Origin: Methylobacteriaceae bacterium
GTDB taxonomy: Bacteria > Pseudomonadota > Alphaproteobacteria > Rhizobiales > Beijerinckiaceae
DNA: 5,552 nucleotides
Assembly (NCBI GenBank): GCA_019247255.1
Contig: JAFAPJ010000013.1
Span: 1-5,552, forward strand
Direction: 5' to 3'
Positions 1-5,552 of this stretch are shown one piece after another (positions within the stretch are counted from its first letter, which is position 1; the number at the start of each line of letters is the position of its first letter). Below the pieces are notes generated by a model, which saw only the letters and a list, made by a program, of their open reading frames with translations, was not told where the DNA came from and did no database searches. Made by a program: the position numbers and the translations under genes.

Positions 1-625
1 GGAATTCGTCATTGCACCAGCGCTCGAACCAGCGAAAGATCGGGTGAAACTGCCGATCGGCATTGCGCTCCATCTGGCGATAGATCGTGATGTAGCGCGC
101 ATAGCCGATCTTCTCGGACAGATAGGTCGCGTAGAAGATGAACTTCGGCTTGAAGTAGGTGTACTTCTTGGCTCGTGTCAGGAAGCCGAGATCGACGCCG
201 ATGCCGTTGTCCTTGAGCGTCTCGTTGATGAAGCCCGCGTGGCGGGCCTCGTCGCGGCTCATATAGGTGAAGAGCTCGCGCAGATCCTTGTTGTGGATGC
301 GCTTCTTGATCTCGGCATAGAGCACGCATCCCGAGAACTCGGCCGTGAGCGAGGAGACCAGGAAGTCCAGGACCTCGGCGCGCAGACCCTCCGGCAGCTC
401 CTCGAGATCGGCTTCGAGCTCGGCGGTCTTCTTGAAATGGCCCTTGTTCGGGTCGCGGCGCATCTCGGCCATCAGCACGTCCCAGTCGCGGCGGACGGGG
501 GTGATGTCCATGCGGTCGAGCGCGTCGAAGTCGGTCGTGTAGAAGCGCGGCGCCAGCATGGTGGTCTGCGTCGCGGAGAGGGTCGAGGCGTTCGGCTGAA
601 CGCCGCCTTCGGCGGATGCGATCAT
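1..625 (-). CDS. acsF: Aerobic Mg-protoporphyrin IX monomethyl ester cyclase AcsF (5' part, truncated by window edge)
   Basis: AcsF is the diiron, O2-dependent cyclase that converts Mg-protoporphyrin IX monomethyl ester to 3,8-divinyl protochlorophyllide, forming ring E of bacteriochlorophyll. Reading the minus strand from the ATG at 625 gives 208 uninterrupted codons to the left edge, roughly the first 60% of a family that is usually about 350 residues. Visible family marks are EFSGC (residues 96-100), RDEARHAGF (124-132, with the diiron ExxH pair Glu126/His129), [10 protein letters not shown] (168-177) and FERWCNDEF (200-208). The last begins the second ExxH motif, whose His lies outside the window. 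The ATG overlaps the stop of the preceding small gene by 4 bases (ATGA), and a GGGAGAG ribosome site lies 4 bases upstream. The frame is intact, with no sign of decay. Its position after puhC matches other purple bacteria. Confidence 0.96.
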   Translation of the reverse strand, partial: MIASAEGGVQPNASTLSATQTTMLAPRFYTTDFDALDRMDITPVRRDWDVLMAEMRRDPNKGHFKKTAELEADLEELPEGLRAEVLDFLVSSLTAEFSGCVLYAEIKKRIHNKDLRELFTYMSRDEARHAGFINETLKDNGIGVDLGFLTRAKKYTYFKPKFIFYATYLSEKIGYARYITIYRQMERNADRQFHPIFRWFERWCNDEF

Positions 626-921
626 GCGGCTCTCCCGGACGAGAAGCTGACTTCGAACAGCTCGGTCAATTCGCCGTATCCTTCGAGCCGCGCCTTCATC
701 CGGCTCCAGACGCCGGCGCGGATCACGGTCGCGCGGCAATGGAGAAAGAGCTTCTCGCCGAACGGGACCGTGGCCGGCGCTCCGTGCACGATGACCTCGT
801 CGCCGGGCTCCGCCTCCGCGCCCATCAGCTCCACGTGAGCATGCAGGCTCTCGGCCGTGTGCTCGATCTCCACGGTGCAGGGCACCTCGATCTTGCGTCG
901 CTGAAACACGCGGGACCTCAT
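622..921 (-). CDS. bciE: Small soluble protein between puhC and acsF, probable cyclase auxiliary subunit BciE
   Basis: This encodes a 99-residue protein with no membrane segment or signal peptide. It appears mostly beta-prone (for example [19 protein letters not shown], residues 40-58), has two cysteines (Cys15, Cys62), several histidines (21, 27, 29, 46, 61) and a basic start (RRK, 8-10). No classical catalytic motif is visible. From established knowledge, in Rhodobacter sphaeroides a small gene next to acsF encodes BciE, which alphaproteobacterial AcsF needs for activity. The position, size and tight coupling here fit that, so the name is inferred from context more than from motif. The ATG at 921 overlaps the puhC stop (ATGA) but has no Shine-Dalgarno. 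A GTG at 909 (codon 5) has TGAGG 6 bases upstream and is a plausible alternative. The frame stays open upstream to an ATG at 999, but that part overlaps puhC out of frame and looks spurious. Confidence 0.78.
   Translation of the reverse strand: MRSRVFQRRKIEVPCTVEIEHTAESLHAHVELMGAEAEPGDEVIVHGAPATVPFGEKLFLHCRATVIRAGVWSRMKARLEGYGELTELFEVSFSSGRAA
630..636 (-). promoter_or_regulatory. acsF ribosome binding site GGGAGAG
   Basis: GGGAGAG lies within the last codons of the small gene preceding acsF, 4 bases before the acsF ATG. It supports the start at 625 rather than the internal Met at codon 23. Confidence 0.7.
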
Positions 922-1391
922 TTGGCTGTCAGGGCTGCATCGAGCACGGCCGCGAAGGCGGCCGCGTTGGGCTTGCCGAAGGCCTCGAGCTCCATCCACC
1001 GGCGGGTCGAAGGATCCTCCAGAACCGTCTTGCCGTCGATGCGGCGCGAGAGCCGGAAGGGCGGCTCGGGCCCGACGCTGGCGCTGCGGCGCGTGCGGGC
1101 GAGGCCGCGCAGGGTCACGCGGATGAAGTGGTTCGTTTCGGGCGCGATCACGTAGACGAGCCGGTCGTCCATCGCCCGGCGCACCAGGATCGAGCCGTCG
1201 CTGCCGTCGATGAAGCGCAGGTCCTGGCTCTCGGCGACGGGCGCGAGCGGCGGCAGGCCCGTCCCGATGCCGGTCAGCCGCCCCAGCAAAGCCGCCATGA
1301 TCGCGAGCGCGACGAGGAATCCCGCCGCGATGAGGATGGGCCGCGGCGGCGAAGCGGGAGCCGGGTGGCGGGCGAGCGGCGCGACGGACAT
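918..1391 (-). CDS. puhC: Photosynthetic complex assembly protein PuhC
   Basis: This encodes a 157-residue single-pass membrane protein. A short Pro/Ala-rich cytoplasmic N-terminus is followed by one hydrophobic helix at about residues 19-37 ([19 protein letters not shown]). A periplasmic domain of about 115 residues follows, containing [13 protein letters not shown] (58-70), [23 protein letters not shown] near the middle (about 79-101) and [21 protein letters not shown] (about 119-139). The length matches PuhC of Rhodobacter (about 160 residues), where it is needed for normal reaction centre/LH1/PufX organisation and phototrophic growth. The molecular mechanism is not settled. The ATG at 1391 is chosen because GAGGAG sits 6 bases upstream. 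The same frame is open back to 1610, but only across puhB in the wrong frame. puhB ends 10 bases upstream, and the gene ends in an ATGA overlap with the next small gene. Confidence 0.93.
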   Translation of the reverse strand: MSVAPLARHPAPASPPRPILIAAGFLVALAIMAALLGRLTGIGTGLPPLAPVAESQDLRFIDGSDGSILVRRAMDDRLVYVIAPETNHFIRVTLRGLARTRRSASVGPEPPFRLSRRIDGKTVLEDPSTRRWMELEAFGKPNAAAFAAVLDAALTAK

Positions 1392-1397
1392 GTCCGG

Positions 1398-1403
1398 CTC
1401 CTC
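1398..1403 (-). promoter_or_regulatory. puhC ribosome binding site GAGGAG
   Basis: GAGGAG lies 6 bases before the puhC ATG and overlaps the puhB stop codon. It is the strongest Shine-Dalgarno in the window and decides the puhC start at 1391 over upstream in-frame codons. Confidence 0.8.
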
Positions 1404-2079
1404 AGGCGGCGACCGGCATGCCGGGCGGCAGCGGGGCGTGCTGGGGCGAAGCGGGGCTCGCCGGGGCCGCGGCGGAGGAGGGCGCCTCGGCCGAGGCGGC
1501 GTCAGGCTTGGCGTCCAGGATCGCGCTCGCCAGGATGGAGGCCACCCAGGCGGCGTTCGGGATCGCGCGCAGCATCGGCTCGGGCCGCGACAGGCGCCAG
1601 GGGCGGGCATGCGGCCAGAGATGGATGAAGGCGATCCGGCCCTCTCCGCCGAGCGCGAGCGGGATGTCGCCCGTCCCGTCCGGATAGGTCTTCAGCCCTG
1701 CGCCGCGCAGGATCGCGTAGGGCAGATTGACCGTGATGGGCAGCGCGACGCCGATCCGGAAGATCACGCGCCGGGTCGTCACCGTGTAGCGGGTCGTGCG
1801 CGCGACGAGCGTCGCGAAGCCGAGCGCGAGCAGGAGAACGAGGAGCCCGCCCCCCGCGAGGAGGCCGAGCTGCGCGGCCGCCTCCTTGGGCGGACGGTGG
1901 TCCGCGATGCCCGTAAGGCAGGTCCAGGCCGCCACGAGAGCGAAATAAGCAGCGAGCGCCCGCACGTGCAGGGCTCGGCGCGCGATCCCGCGCCAGGCCG
2001 GTGCGCCCTGCCAGAGCACGCGCTCCCCTTCGGGCAGCGGCTCCGGCACGTCGAGGTCGGTCGGCAGCCAGGCGCTCAC
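1402..2079 (-). CDS. puhB: Reaction centre assembly protein PuhB (bacterial PH-like membrane protein)
   Basis: This encodes 225 residues, near the usual PuhB length of about 215. The N-terminus carries the family pattern LPEGERVLWQGAP (15-27). It is followed by two hydrophobic helices at about 41-58 and 70-93, then a bPH_2-like stretch YTVTTRRVIFRIGVALPITV (98-117) and NLPYAILRG (118-126). The pattern GRIAFIHLWPHARPW spans 147-161, and a further segment (PNAAWVASILASAI, 174-187) probably packs against the membrane. The last 34 residues (192-225) are low-complexity Ala/Ser/Pro. In Rhodobacter capsulatus PuhB is a dimeric membrane protein that assists assembly of the reaction centre and, indirectly, LH1. 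Translation starts at GTG (2079), overlapping the puhA stop as GTGA, with GGAG 8 bases upstream. The start fits the family N-terminus. Confidence 0.94.
   Translation of the reverse strand: MSAWLPTDLDVPEPLPEGERVLWQGAPAWRGIARRALHVRALAAYFALVAAWTCLTGIADHRPPKEAAAQLGLLAGGGLLVLLLALGFATLVARTTRYTVTTRRVIFRIGVALPITVNLPYAILRGAGLKTYPDGTGDIPLALGGEGRIAFIHLWPHARPWRLSRPEPMLRAIPNAAWVASILASAILDAKPDAASAEAPSSAAAPASPASPQHAPLPPGMPVAA
1413..1424. repeat. 12-bp perfect palindrome near the end of puhB
   Basis: CCGGCATGCCGG lies in the codons for the Pro-Gly-Met-Pro near the puhB C-terminus, just before the puhC ribosome site. In RNA it could form a 4-pair stem with a 4-base loop. It may simply reflect GC-rich codon use. 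Confidence 0.5.
1483..1498. repeat. 16-bp perfect palindrome in the puhB tail
   Basis: CGCCTCGGCCGAGGCG is self-complementary and could form a 6-pair GC-rich stem with a GGCC loop in the mRNA. It lies in the Ala/Ser/Pro-rich tail codons of puhB, about 90 bases before the puhC start. There is no following U-run, so it is not a rho-independent terminator. Confidence 0.55.
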
Positions 2080-2849
2080 AGGAGCGGCTCCGAGCGGGCC
2101 GGCGTCGCGTACATGTTGCCGCCGCCGAAATAGCCCTGGATCTTGTCTTCCTCGAGCTTGGTGATGGTGGTCGGGTCCTTGAGCGGGGGCACGTCCGCGA
2201 ACTGGCTCGCGAGGAGCGCCCGGACCTTCACGTAGCCGCCGCGCTGATCGACCCGCACGAAGGGCATGGGCACCAGCACGTGCCGCCCGCCCCCGTTCGT
2301 CGGCGTCGTCTCGACCTCGAGGTAGCGGATCTGCGGCTCGGCCCGGTCCGTCCAGACCTCGCGCACCATCCCGGCGACCTTGCCGTCGGCCGCGATGACC
2401 TCCATCCCGACCGGGCTGCGATCGTTCGGGTCGACGGAGGTGCCGTCGACGAGACTGAGCGGCTGGATGTTCGGCTCGCCCTCCCAGGTGAATTCGGGCT
2501 TGTCCTCGCGGGCCGCCCAGGAAGCCGGGCCGACGCCGTCGACGAGCGGGTTGCCGGTCGGCATCAACGGGGCGCCCGGCCAGGGCGCGGAGGCCATGAG
2601 GCCGGTGCGCGCCGGCTCGTGGGTCGTCTGCGGCGCGTAGACCTCGTGCCCGTCCTGCAGAACGAAGCGCTTGGCCTGCGGCATGGCCGGGAAGCCCTGC
2701 ACCATGACGAGGCCCGAGCGGTCGTTCAGCAGCGGATAGCCTTCCCGTTTATCCTCGCGGCGCAGGTAGAAGACCAGGAACGCGAAGAACGCGAAGAAGC
2801 CATACAGCGTGACCTGGGCCACGTCGATGTAGTCGGTGATCTCTCCCAT
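2076..2849 (-). CDS. puhA: Photosynthetic reaction centre H subunit
   Basis: This encodes the 257-residue H subunit that caps the L/M core on the cytoplasmic side and helps carry protons to the QB quinone site. It has a short periplasmic N-terminus (MGEITDYIDVAQ), a single transmembrane helix at about 12-29 and the characteristic positive YLRREDKREGYPL at 28-40. A PRC-barrel cytoplasmic domain occupies about 145-240. RAEPQIRYLEVE (169-180) lies where the proton-uptake acid Glu173 of Rhodobacter sphaeroides is expected, Glu171 being the likely equivalent (my alignment by eye). The C-terminal signature LEEDKIQGYFGGG (232-244) is followed by NMYATP (245-250). The ATG at 2849 follows a 27-base gap after lhaA, with AAAGG 8 bases upstream. 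The 3' end overlaps the puhB start. The length and frame are normal. Confidence 0.98.
   Translation of the reverse strand: MGEITDYIDVAQVTLYGFFAFFAFLVFYLRREDKREGYPLLNDRSGLVMVQGFPAMPQAKRFVLQDGHEVYAPQTTHEPARTGLMASAPWPGAPLMPTGNPLVDGVGPASWAAREDKPEFTWEGEPNIQPLSLVDGTSVDPNDRSPVGMEVIAADGKVAGMVREVWTDRAEPQIRYLEVETTPTNGGGRHVLVPMPFVRVDQRGGYVKVRALLASQFADVPPLKDPTTITKLEEDKIQGYFGGGNMYATPARSEPLL
2081..2091 (-). promoter_or_regulatory. puhB ribosome site inside a short inverted repeat
   Basis: On the mRNA strand the sequence GGAGCCGCTCC precedes the GTG start of puhB by one base. GGAG (2088-2091) is the likely Shine-Dalgarno, and it can pair with the CTCC that follows (4 pairs, 3-base loop). The hairpin is weak. 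With the GTG start and the GTGA overlap, it suggests that puhB initiation depends on ribosomes finishing puhA. Confidence 0.45.
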
Positions 2850-2876
2850 GGCGTCTGCCTTTCGGGTTCGGGACGA
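2850..2876. other. lhaA-puhA intergenic gap, longest in the window
   Basis: This 27-base stretch is the largest non-coding interval. It holds the puhA ribosome binding site (AAAGG at 2858-2862, 8 bases before the ATG). I see no inverted repeat able to act as a terminator and no TGT-N12-ACA site of the PpsR/CrtJ type. It is too short for a full promoter, so any dedicated puhA promoter must lie inside lhaA. Confidence 0.8.
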
Positions 2877-4307
2877 TCAGCCTGGCAACTCGGCCAGACC
2901 GAACTTGGGGGATTGGGCGTGGCGGGTGCCGATCGGGCGCACGAGCGGTCCGAGGGCGACGAGGGTGAAGAACAGGAGGACGAGCTCGATGTGGTAGACG
3001 ACGCCGTAGCCCGTCGACGGGTCGACCAAGGCGGGGCCGAGGGCGCCGCGCCCGGCGAGGTCCGAGACGAGGTCGCGGATGATGCCGCCGGCCCCGATCG
3101 CGAGGCCCGCGGCCGTCGCCTGGACGGCGCCCCAGGCGCCGAGCGCGAGCCCGCCCTGGCCCTCGCGGCCGAGCGACATCGCGGCCGTGAGCGTCCCGAC
3201 CGCGAAGAGCCCGCCGCCGAAGCCGATGAGGACGGCGCCGATCTGGAAGAGGGCCGGGGAGGCGGTGGGGGCCGAGAAGATCACGCAGGAGAAGGCGAGG
3301 AGCCCCGCCACGACGCCGTAGGCCGCGAGCCGGTAGGGATCGGCGCCCACGTTGAGGCGTTGCGCCGCGAGCGCGAAGCCGACGAGCGTGCCGAGCGCGA
3401 TCGCGGCCGTCAGCGTCGTGGTGGCGCCGACCGAGAGCTTCAGGATCTCGCCGCCGTAAGGTTCGAGCAGGATGTCCTGCATGCTGAAGGCCGCGGTGCC
3501 GAGCGCGACCGCGCACAGGATGCGGCCCCAGCGGCCTTCCCGCTGCAGCGCCGCCCAGGATTCGCCGAAGCTCGGCGGGGCCGCGGCGGCGGCCCGGCGG
3601 CCCGGATCGCGCGCCTCCTGCTTCCAGAGCGCCACGATGTTCGCCACGATCGTGACGAGCGCCGCGCCCTGGATGACCCGGATGAGGTTCACCTCCGAGA
3701 AGGTCGCGAGAAGCCGCCCGAAGACGAGCGAGGACCCGACCATTCCGACGAGGAGCGCGACGTAGAGGAAGGCGACGACCCGCGGCCGCGCCTCTTCGGG
3801 CGCGAGATCCGTCGCGAGCGCGAGCCCGGCCGTCTGCACCGTGTGCAGCCCGATGCCCACGAGGAAGAAGGCGAAGCCCGCCGCGAGATGGCCGACGAGC
3901 GGCGGCGCGTCCGTGTCGCCCGAGAGCAGGATCAGCGCGAAAGGCATGATCGCGAGCCCGCCGAACTGGATGAGCGTGCCGAACCAGATGAAGGGGACCC
4001 GCCGCCAGCCGAGCACGGAGCGGTGATGGTCCGACTTGAAGCCGACGAGCGCCCGGAACGGCGCGAAGAGGAGCGGCAGCGAGACCATCAGGGCGACGAG
4101 CCAGCTCGGCACGCCGAGCTCGACGATCATCACGCGGTTCAAGGTGCCGTTGAGCAGGACGACCGCCATGCCGACCGTGATCTGGAACAGCGACAGCCGC
4201 AGCATGCGCGAGAGAGGAAATTCGGGCGTCGCCGCGTCCGCGAACGGCAGGAAGCGCGGCCCGAGCCGCGTCCACATCTGGGTCGCCCGGCCGCGCATCG
4301 CCGTCAT
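2877..4307 (-). CDS. lhaA: LhaA/PucC-family (BCD family MFS) light-harvesting complex assembly protein
   Basis: This encodes a 476-residue polytopic membrane protein, probably 12 helices, of the bacteriochlorophyll delivery (BCD) branch of the major facilitator superfamily. Family marks are GFKSDHHRSVLGWRRVPFIW (89-108, the loop after TM2, with MFS-type basic residues), the paired glycine-rich helices that follow, and MQDILLEPYGGEIL (276-289) at the start of the second half. A charged, Ala/Pro-rich central loop (about 229-258) separates the two halves. In Rhodobacter LhaA is needed for efficient LH1 assembly and is thought to help deliver or insert bacteriochlorophyll. It is not known to be a conventional transporter. 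The location between bchM and puhA identifies it as lhaA (formerly F1696/orf428) rather than pucC. The ATG at 4307 overlaps the bchM stop by 4 bases, with GGAG 11 bases upstream. A second in-frame ATG (codon 4, 4298) is possible. Confidence 0.95.
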   Translation of the reverse strand: MTAMRGRATQMWTRLGPRFLPFADAATPEFPLSRMLRLSLFQITVGMAVVLLNGTLNRVMIVELGVPSWLVALMVSLPLLFAPFRALVGFKSDHHRSVLGWRRVPFIWFGTLIQFGGLAIMPFALILLSGDTDAPPLVGHLAAGFAFFLVGIGLHTVQTAGLALATDLAPEEARPRVVAFLYVALLVGMVGSSLVFGRLLATFSEVNLIRVIQGAALVTIVANIVALWKQEARDPGRRAAAAAPPSFGESWAALQREGRWGRILCAVALGTAAFSMQDILLEPYGGEILKLSVGATTTLTAAIALGTLVGFALAAQRLNVGADPYRLAAYGVVAGLLAFSCVIFSAPTASPALFQIGAVLIGFGGGLFAVGTLTAAMSLGREGQGGLALGAWGAVQATAAGLAIGAGGIIRDLVSDLAGRGALGPALVDPSTGYGVVYHIELVLLFFTLVALGPLVRPIGTRHAQSPKFGLAELPG

Positions 4308-5004
4308 AGGCGGACGAGCTCCACGGCCTGGGAGATGTAGAAGCCGCGCGCCACGCGGTGGCTGCGCCCAACCCGCCAGGCGGCGAGCCCGTCCGAGGCC
4401 GAGATGCCCTCGAGCAGAGCCGCGGTGCCGACCGGCTGGATCGCGGGCGCCCGGTCGCCGCGCGGGAACAGCCGTCCGACCGCGTGCATGGCGGCGAGCG
4501 CCGGGGTCCGGGGCGCGAAGGTGAAGAGGAGCGAGCGCTCCGTGCGGGCTGCAAGCGTCTCGGCGACCCGCAGGATGTCCGGGCGGTCGTAATGGATCAG
4601 CGAATCCATGCCGACCACGTGGTCGAAGCGGCCGAGGGCCGGATCCAGCATGTCGCCGGCCAGGAACGTCAGGCGTCCGGACAGCGCCATTTCGGCGCTG
4701 CGCTCCCCGGCGATCGCGATGAGGTTCGGCGACAGGTCGATGCCGACGACGTCCGCGCCCCGCCGCGCCGCTTCCGTCGCGAGCGCGCCCGTCCCGCAGC
4801 CGGCGTCGAGGATCCGGGCGCCCGTGAGATCCGCCGGCAGCCAGGAGAGCAGCGTCGTCCGCATCTCGTCCCGGCCCGCCCGCACCGTCGCCCGGACGCG
4901 GCCGACCGCGGCCTCCGAGGTCAGCTTCGCCCAGGCGTCCCGGGCGGTGCGGTCGAAATAGGTCTCGATCTCGCCCCGGCGGGCGATGTAGGTCGCGCCC
5001 GGCA

Positions 5005-5005
<1 letters not shown>
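4304..5005 (-). CDS. bchM: Mg-protoporphyrin IX O-methyltransferase
   Basis: BchM transfers a methyl group from S-adenosylmethionine to the C13 propionate of Mg-protoporphyrin IX, giving the monomethyl ester that AcsF cyclises. The protein has 233 residues, normal for the family. It shows the class I methyltransferase fold: motif I ILDAGCGTGALA (65-76), the acidic end of beta-2 in VVGIDLSPN (87-94, Asp90), LAGDML (115-120) and the FDHVVGMDSLIHYD motif (127-140). The BchM family N-terminus EIETYFDRTARDAWAKLTS (12-30) and the C-terminal GFYISQAVELVR (221-232) are also present. No membrane helix is seen, so it probably acts at the membrane face near Mg-chelatase. The start ATG (5005) overlaps the bchL stop by one base as TGATG, with only a weak GGGG ribosome site, suggesting translational coupling. 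Its 3' end overlaps lhaA. Confidence 0.97.

Positions 5006-5552
<547 letters not shown>

Noticed and set aside
9..329. 106-codon minus-strand frame overlapping acsF
   Set aside because: Out of frame with the intact AcsF reading; Arg/His/Gln-rich with no motif.
44..838. 264-codon open frame on the plus strand opposite acsF and the bciE-like gene
   Set aside because: It is antisense to AcsF, whose diiron motifs are unmistakable, and has no recognisable features of its own.
922..999. 26-codon N-terminal extension of the bciE-like gene
   Set aside because: It is out-of-frame puhC sequence, Arg-rich, with no support beyond being open.
1392..1610. N-terminal extension of the puhC frame upstream of 1391
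   Set aside because: It is Pro/Arg-rich, overlaps puhB in the wrong frame and lacks PuhC similarity, while the ATG at 1391 has a strong GAGGAG site.
2800..2900. Possible PpsR/CrtJ operator near puhA
   Set aside because: I looked for TGT-N12-ACA around the start and found no pair at the right spacing.
3575..3606. GGC/GGCCC-rich run inside lhaA
   Set aside because: It encodes the Ala/Arg/Pro loop between the two halves of LhaA and is explained by GC-rich codon choice. It is not a true tandem repeat.
2001..4340. 779-codon open frame on the plus strand opposite puhA and lhaA
   Set aside because: Its product is dominated by Arg, Glu, Asp and Ala with no domain, and it runs antisense to two confidently identified genes. 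This is the usual GC-skew shadow of high-GC coding DNA.
2749..4554. 601-codon open frame on the minus strand in another frame over lhaA
   Set aside because: Arg/Pro/Ala-rich composition without hydrophobic segments; lhaA in the neighbouring frame has clear BCD-family motifs and membrane helices.

Overview
The window is a segment of a photosynthesis gene cluster from an aerobic or facultatively anaerobic purple alphaproteobacterium. The DNA is strongly GC-rich, all genes lie on the minus strand, and the gene content is typical of the bchFNBHLM-lhaA-puhABC superoperon. The protein sequences would fit Hyphomicrobiales/Rhizobiales (Methylobacterium-, Bradyrhizobium- or Rhodopseudomonas-like), but the genus cannot be fixed by eye.

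In the direction of transcription (from position 5552 down to 1) the order is: bchL (3' part only; dark-operative protochlorophyllide reductase iron protein), bchM (Mg-protoporphyrin IX methyltransferase), lhaA (PucC/LhaA-type membrane protein for light-harvesting 1 assembly), puhA (reaction centre H subunit), puhB and puhC (reaction-centre and photosynthetic complex assembly factors), a small gene that is most likely bciE (auxiliary subunit of the alphaproteobacterial oxygen-dependent cyclase), and acsF (5' part only; the diiron cyclase). acsF runs off the left edge and bchL off the right edge.

The genes are packed very tightly. Five of seven junctions overlap (TGATG, ATGA, GTGA, ATGA, ATGA). 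The only gaps are 27 bases (lhaA-puhA) and 10 bases (puhB-puhC). No stretch over 30 bases lacks a gene, and I see no terminator, tRNA, mobile element or CRISPR array.

The genes make one functional unit. BchM makes Mg-protoporphyrin monomethyl ester. AcsF, with BciE, closes ring E using O2 to give divinyl-protochlorophyllide. BchL supplies electrons to BchNB for the next reduction. PuhA, PuhB, PuhC and LhaA place the finished bacteriochlorophyll into the reaction centre and LH1. Nothing here looks like an undescribed system. The points most worth a second look are the small bciE gene with its uncertain start, translational coupling along the operon, and GC-rich palindromes at the puhB/puhC boundary.
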